Below are positions 62,224 to 64,000 of a DNA stretch of 64,000 nt, one piece after another. The first letter of the stretch is position 1. Every line of letters starts with the position of its first letter. The position numbers and the translations under genes are program-made. Under the pieces are notes generated by a model. That model was not told the origin of the DNA. It was given only the letters and a program-made list of their open reading frames with translations, and ran no database searches. The DNA is from Diplosphaera chodatii (Eukaryota > Chlorophyta > Trebouxiophyceae > Prasiolales > Stichococcaceae). Where the stretch lies: assembly GCA_032358165.1 (NCBI GenBank), contig JAALGY010000015.1, forward strand, positions 1,984,001-2,048,000, read 5' to 3'.

Positions 62224-64000
62224 TCACAAGCGATAATTGGGCTTGAGGTTGGCAAGCCGCTGCGTCAGGTGCACTTTGTTCACGGGGTCGCCGCCGGCGG
62301 CATTGCGGCTGCGCTCGTCCCACAGCACCTATGTTTTCAATAGTAGTTTCACACAGCCTCGTCATTGCCACAGTGGCTGATGCACGACACCTGGCTCGTA
62401 CTGTGTCACGCCGGACATGCCAAATGCTGAGTCTGTAAAGGACATGTGCTCACCGACAGTGCCGCCTTGCCAGGACCGCTGAGCGACATGACAGCCAGGT
62501 CGAAGCGCGGCACATCTGGCAGCTTGACCAGCAGGTCCACCTGCGGGCAGCGCAGGCAGCATGCCTCAACGAAGCAGTGTTTCAGCACAGCACACAGCAA
62601 GCTGCAATTGCACGCAGCTGTGCAGAAGCGGCAGCTAGCTGCAACATCTCCTGCATCAGCAAGCTCGGATGAGGGATTGTTCTCTAGCGTGACAGATCCT
62701 CGACATCCGTACTGCGTGGTCAGCGTCGCAGTCCTCGGCCAGCAGCGACAGCAGCGGGGGCAGCAGCGACGCCAGCAGCGGCGCCGTCAGGGACGCCTTC
62801 AGCAGCGTCGGCAGCTGCTGCGGCCGCAGCAGCAGCAAGAACTGCGCCTGCTGCTCTGGGCGGCCGGCCAAGCTGCGCCACGTGCGCTCGAAGTCCAGCC
62901 CTGCAAGCATGAACACATGGATGTCGTCAACCGCCGTGCATCCTGTCGTGGGTACTGCCAACTCCCGGCCTCCCCCCTGACAAGGCACTGCAGCTGGCTC
63001 GTAGATCATAATATGCCACAGAAGCAGCAGCACTGGAAAGATCACGTGTTTGCATACCATTTGTTGGTCGTTTGAGCTTCACAGGGCCACTTCCGCCGCT
63101 GCCTGGCCTGGATAGCTGTACCGCGGCAGTGACCGGAGCACTTGCCGTTGCGGGCGAAGCTGCTGCATGGCCATTCTGCTGTGGCGCTGAAGCCATGCTG
63201 CTTGTTACTGACTCAGGAGCAACTGTTTCGTGCGGCGGGCTGCCTACATGGTTGCTGGCCACGCCGTGGCCGTTGGCAAGAGGTGGCATCATATCGGATG
63301 TCGTTTGAGTTGCCGGACCAGGCTGAGCTGTGTCTGTATCCGGGGGCGACTGGGCAGGCGCACTGGGTGGCGGCAGGCCTTGCACAGCCACATTGCCAGG
63401 GCGGGCTGACGGGCTTTGCGGCAGTGGCATAGCAGCAGGCGACGCTGGCGGAGTCGCCTGCGAGGCTTGCTGCGCTGGTTCCGTGGGACTTGCAACAGCT
63501 GTCGGCTGCACAGCTGTCGGCATTGCCGAACCTGCCTGCTCTTGTCCAGCAGCCGATGCCGCTGGCACGGCTGTGACGGCTGCAGGGGTCCCACCGTCGC
63601 CCGCATCGCGGATCCGGATCTGATGCACCTGATCTGGCCTTGGCGTCCCAGTTACCGCATGATACCTGCTGCCAAATGGGGTACTAGCAACTCGCATGTG
63701 ACATCGCGATGATCACGCCATGCTGGCACAGTGTAAGATGGCTAATTGTCGGGCGCATGCCTGTCGATCGCAGCAGCCCGCTCTGCTACGAGGGGCTTGC
63801 TGCCAGGCTGGAGCCGCACGGCATACTCCAGGTCGGCGATCGCGCCCATATGGTTCCCCTGCTCCGCACGCGCAGCTGCTCGTCGCTGGTATGCCTGCCA
63901 GCAGGAGGGAGAGTCAGCCATATGCATGGTTATATATGTTGCACAGCATGCACCTTCCTGCACAGCTGTCAGCTGATGGGCCCGCCACATGGTGTGGAGG
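62224..64000 (-). CDS. RPAP3: RPAP3-like TPR cochaperone, C-terminal part (5' end outside window)
   Basis: Likely component of the R2TP/HSP90 assembly machinery (RNA polymerase, snoRNP, PIKK assembly). The right edge cuts the gene inside the TPR region: the visible exon 63900-63761 encodes a TPR helix pair (AYQRRAAARAEQGNHMGAIA, DLEYAVRLQPGSKPLVAERA). Next comes a roughly 200-residue Pro/Ala/Ser/Thr linker (63665-63075), then the RPAP3 C-terminal domain: FERTWRSLAGRPEQQAQFLL, LRPQQLPTLLKASLTAPLLA, LVKLPDVPRFDLAVMSLSGP (matching the RFDMAVMFMS motif of RPAP3), and LWDERSRN followed by VHLTQRLANLKPNYRL, stop at 62224. Intron 63760-63666 reads GC-AG. SPAG1 shares this domain and is the main alternative. 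Confidence 0.85.

Overview
The window is nuclear DNA of a green alga. The base composition is GC-rich. Most genes are split by many introns of about 70-200 bp, several genes end in the chlorophyte polyadenylation motif TGTAA, plastid and mitochondrial proteins carry N-terminal targeting extensions, and a short CCCTAAA (plant/trebouxiophyte-type) telomere motif is present. Gene content (VTE2, TAB2, PSRP3, PAM71-type transporter, LUMINIDEPENDENS, CPR5) fits Viridiplantae. A trebouxiophyte (Chlorella/Coccomyxa-like) alga is my best guess, but the species cannot be fixed from sequence alone.

Layout, left to right: CLASRP-type SR protein (+, 5' end cut by the window); IspH/HDR (+); LUMINIDEPENDENS-like regulator with a poly-Q tract (-); mitochondrial ClpP (-); an ARM-repeat protein with a targeting-like N-terminus (+); a short coiled-coil protein (+); HOPS subunit VPS39 (-); TAB2 (+); a HAD 5'-nucleotidase (-); adenylosuccinate synthetase (+); a torsin-like AAA+ ATPase (-); a CPR5-like membrane nucleoporin (+); a SAM methyltransferase (-); a membrane-anchored HIT protein (+); ALG9 mannosyltransferase (-); a 6.2-kb satellite block; plastid ribosomal protein PSRP3/Ycf65 (-); a PAM71/GDT1 transporter (+); homogentisate phytyltransferase VTE2 (-); mitochondrial ribosomal protein uS9 (+); and the C-terminal part of an RPAP3-like cochaperone (-, cut by the right edge). 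From VPS39 onward the strands alternate almost perfectly, so neighbours share either a compact divergent promoter (153-230 bp in the tightest cases) or converging 3' ends.

Functionally the genes are mostly housekeeping. A plastid group covers isoprenoid precursors (IspH), tocopherol (VTE2), psaB translation (TAB2), the plastid ribosome (PSRP3) and Mn/Ca supply to photosystem II (PAM71). A mitochondrial group has ClpP and uS9m. Others serve purine metabolism (PurA, 5'-nucleotidase), the endomembrane/nuclear envelope (VPS39, torsin-like, CPR5-like, ALG9) and RNA/assembly (CLASRP, LD, RPAP3).

The most unusual stretch is 47.8-54.05 kb. It is a satellite built from CCCCTTYTCGTCTTG-type units, organised as an imperfect inverted repeat that changes orientation near 50.5-50.7 kb, with 56/111-bp and about 116-bp higher-order units. 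It contains a 399-bp element with 39-bp terminal inverted repeats and an internal telomere-like motif, plus a pair of about 270-bp inverted segments carrying a tRNA-like B-box. Exon joins were worked out by hand from frame, phase and splice consensus; spans given for split genes include introns.
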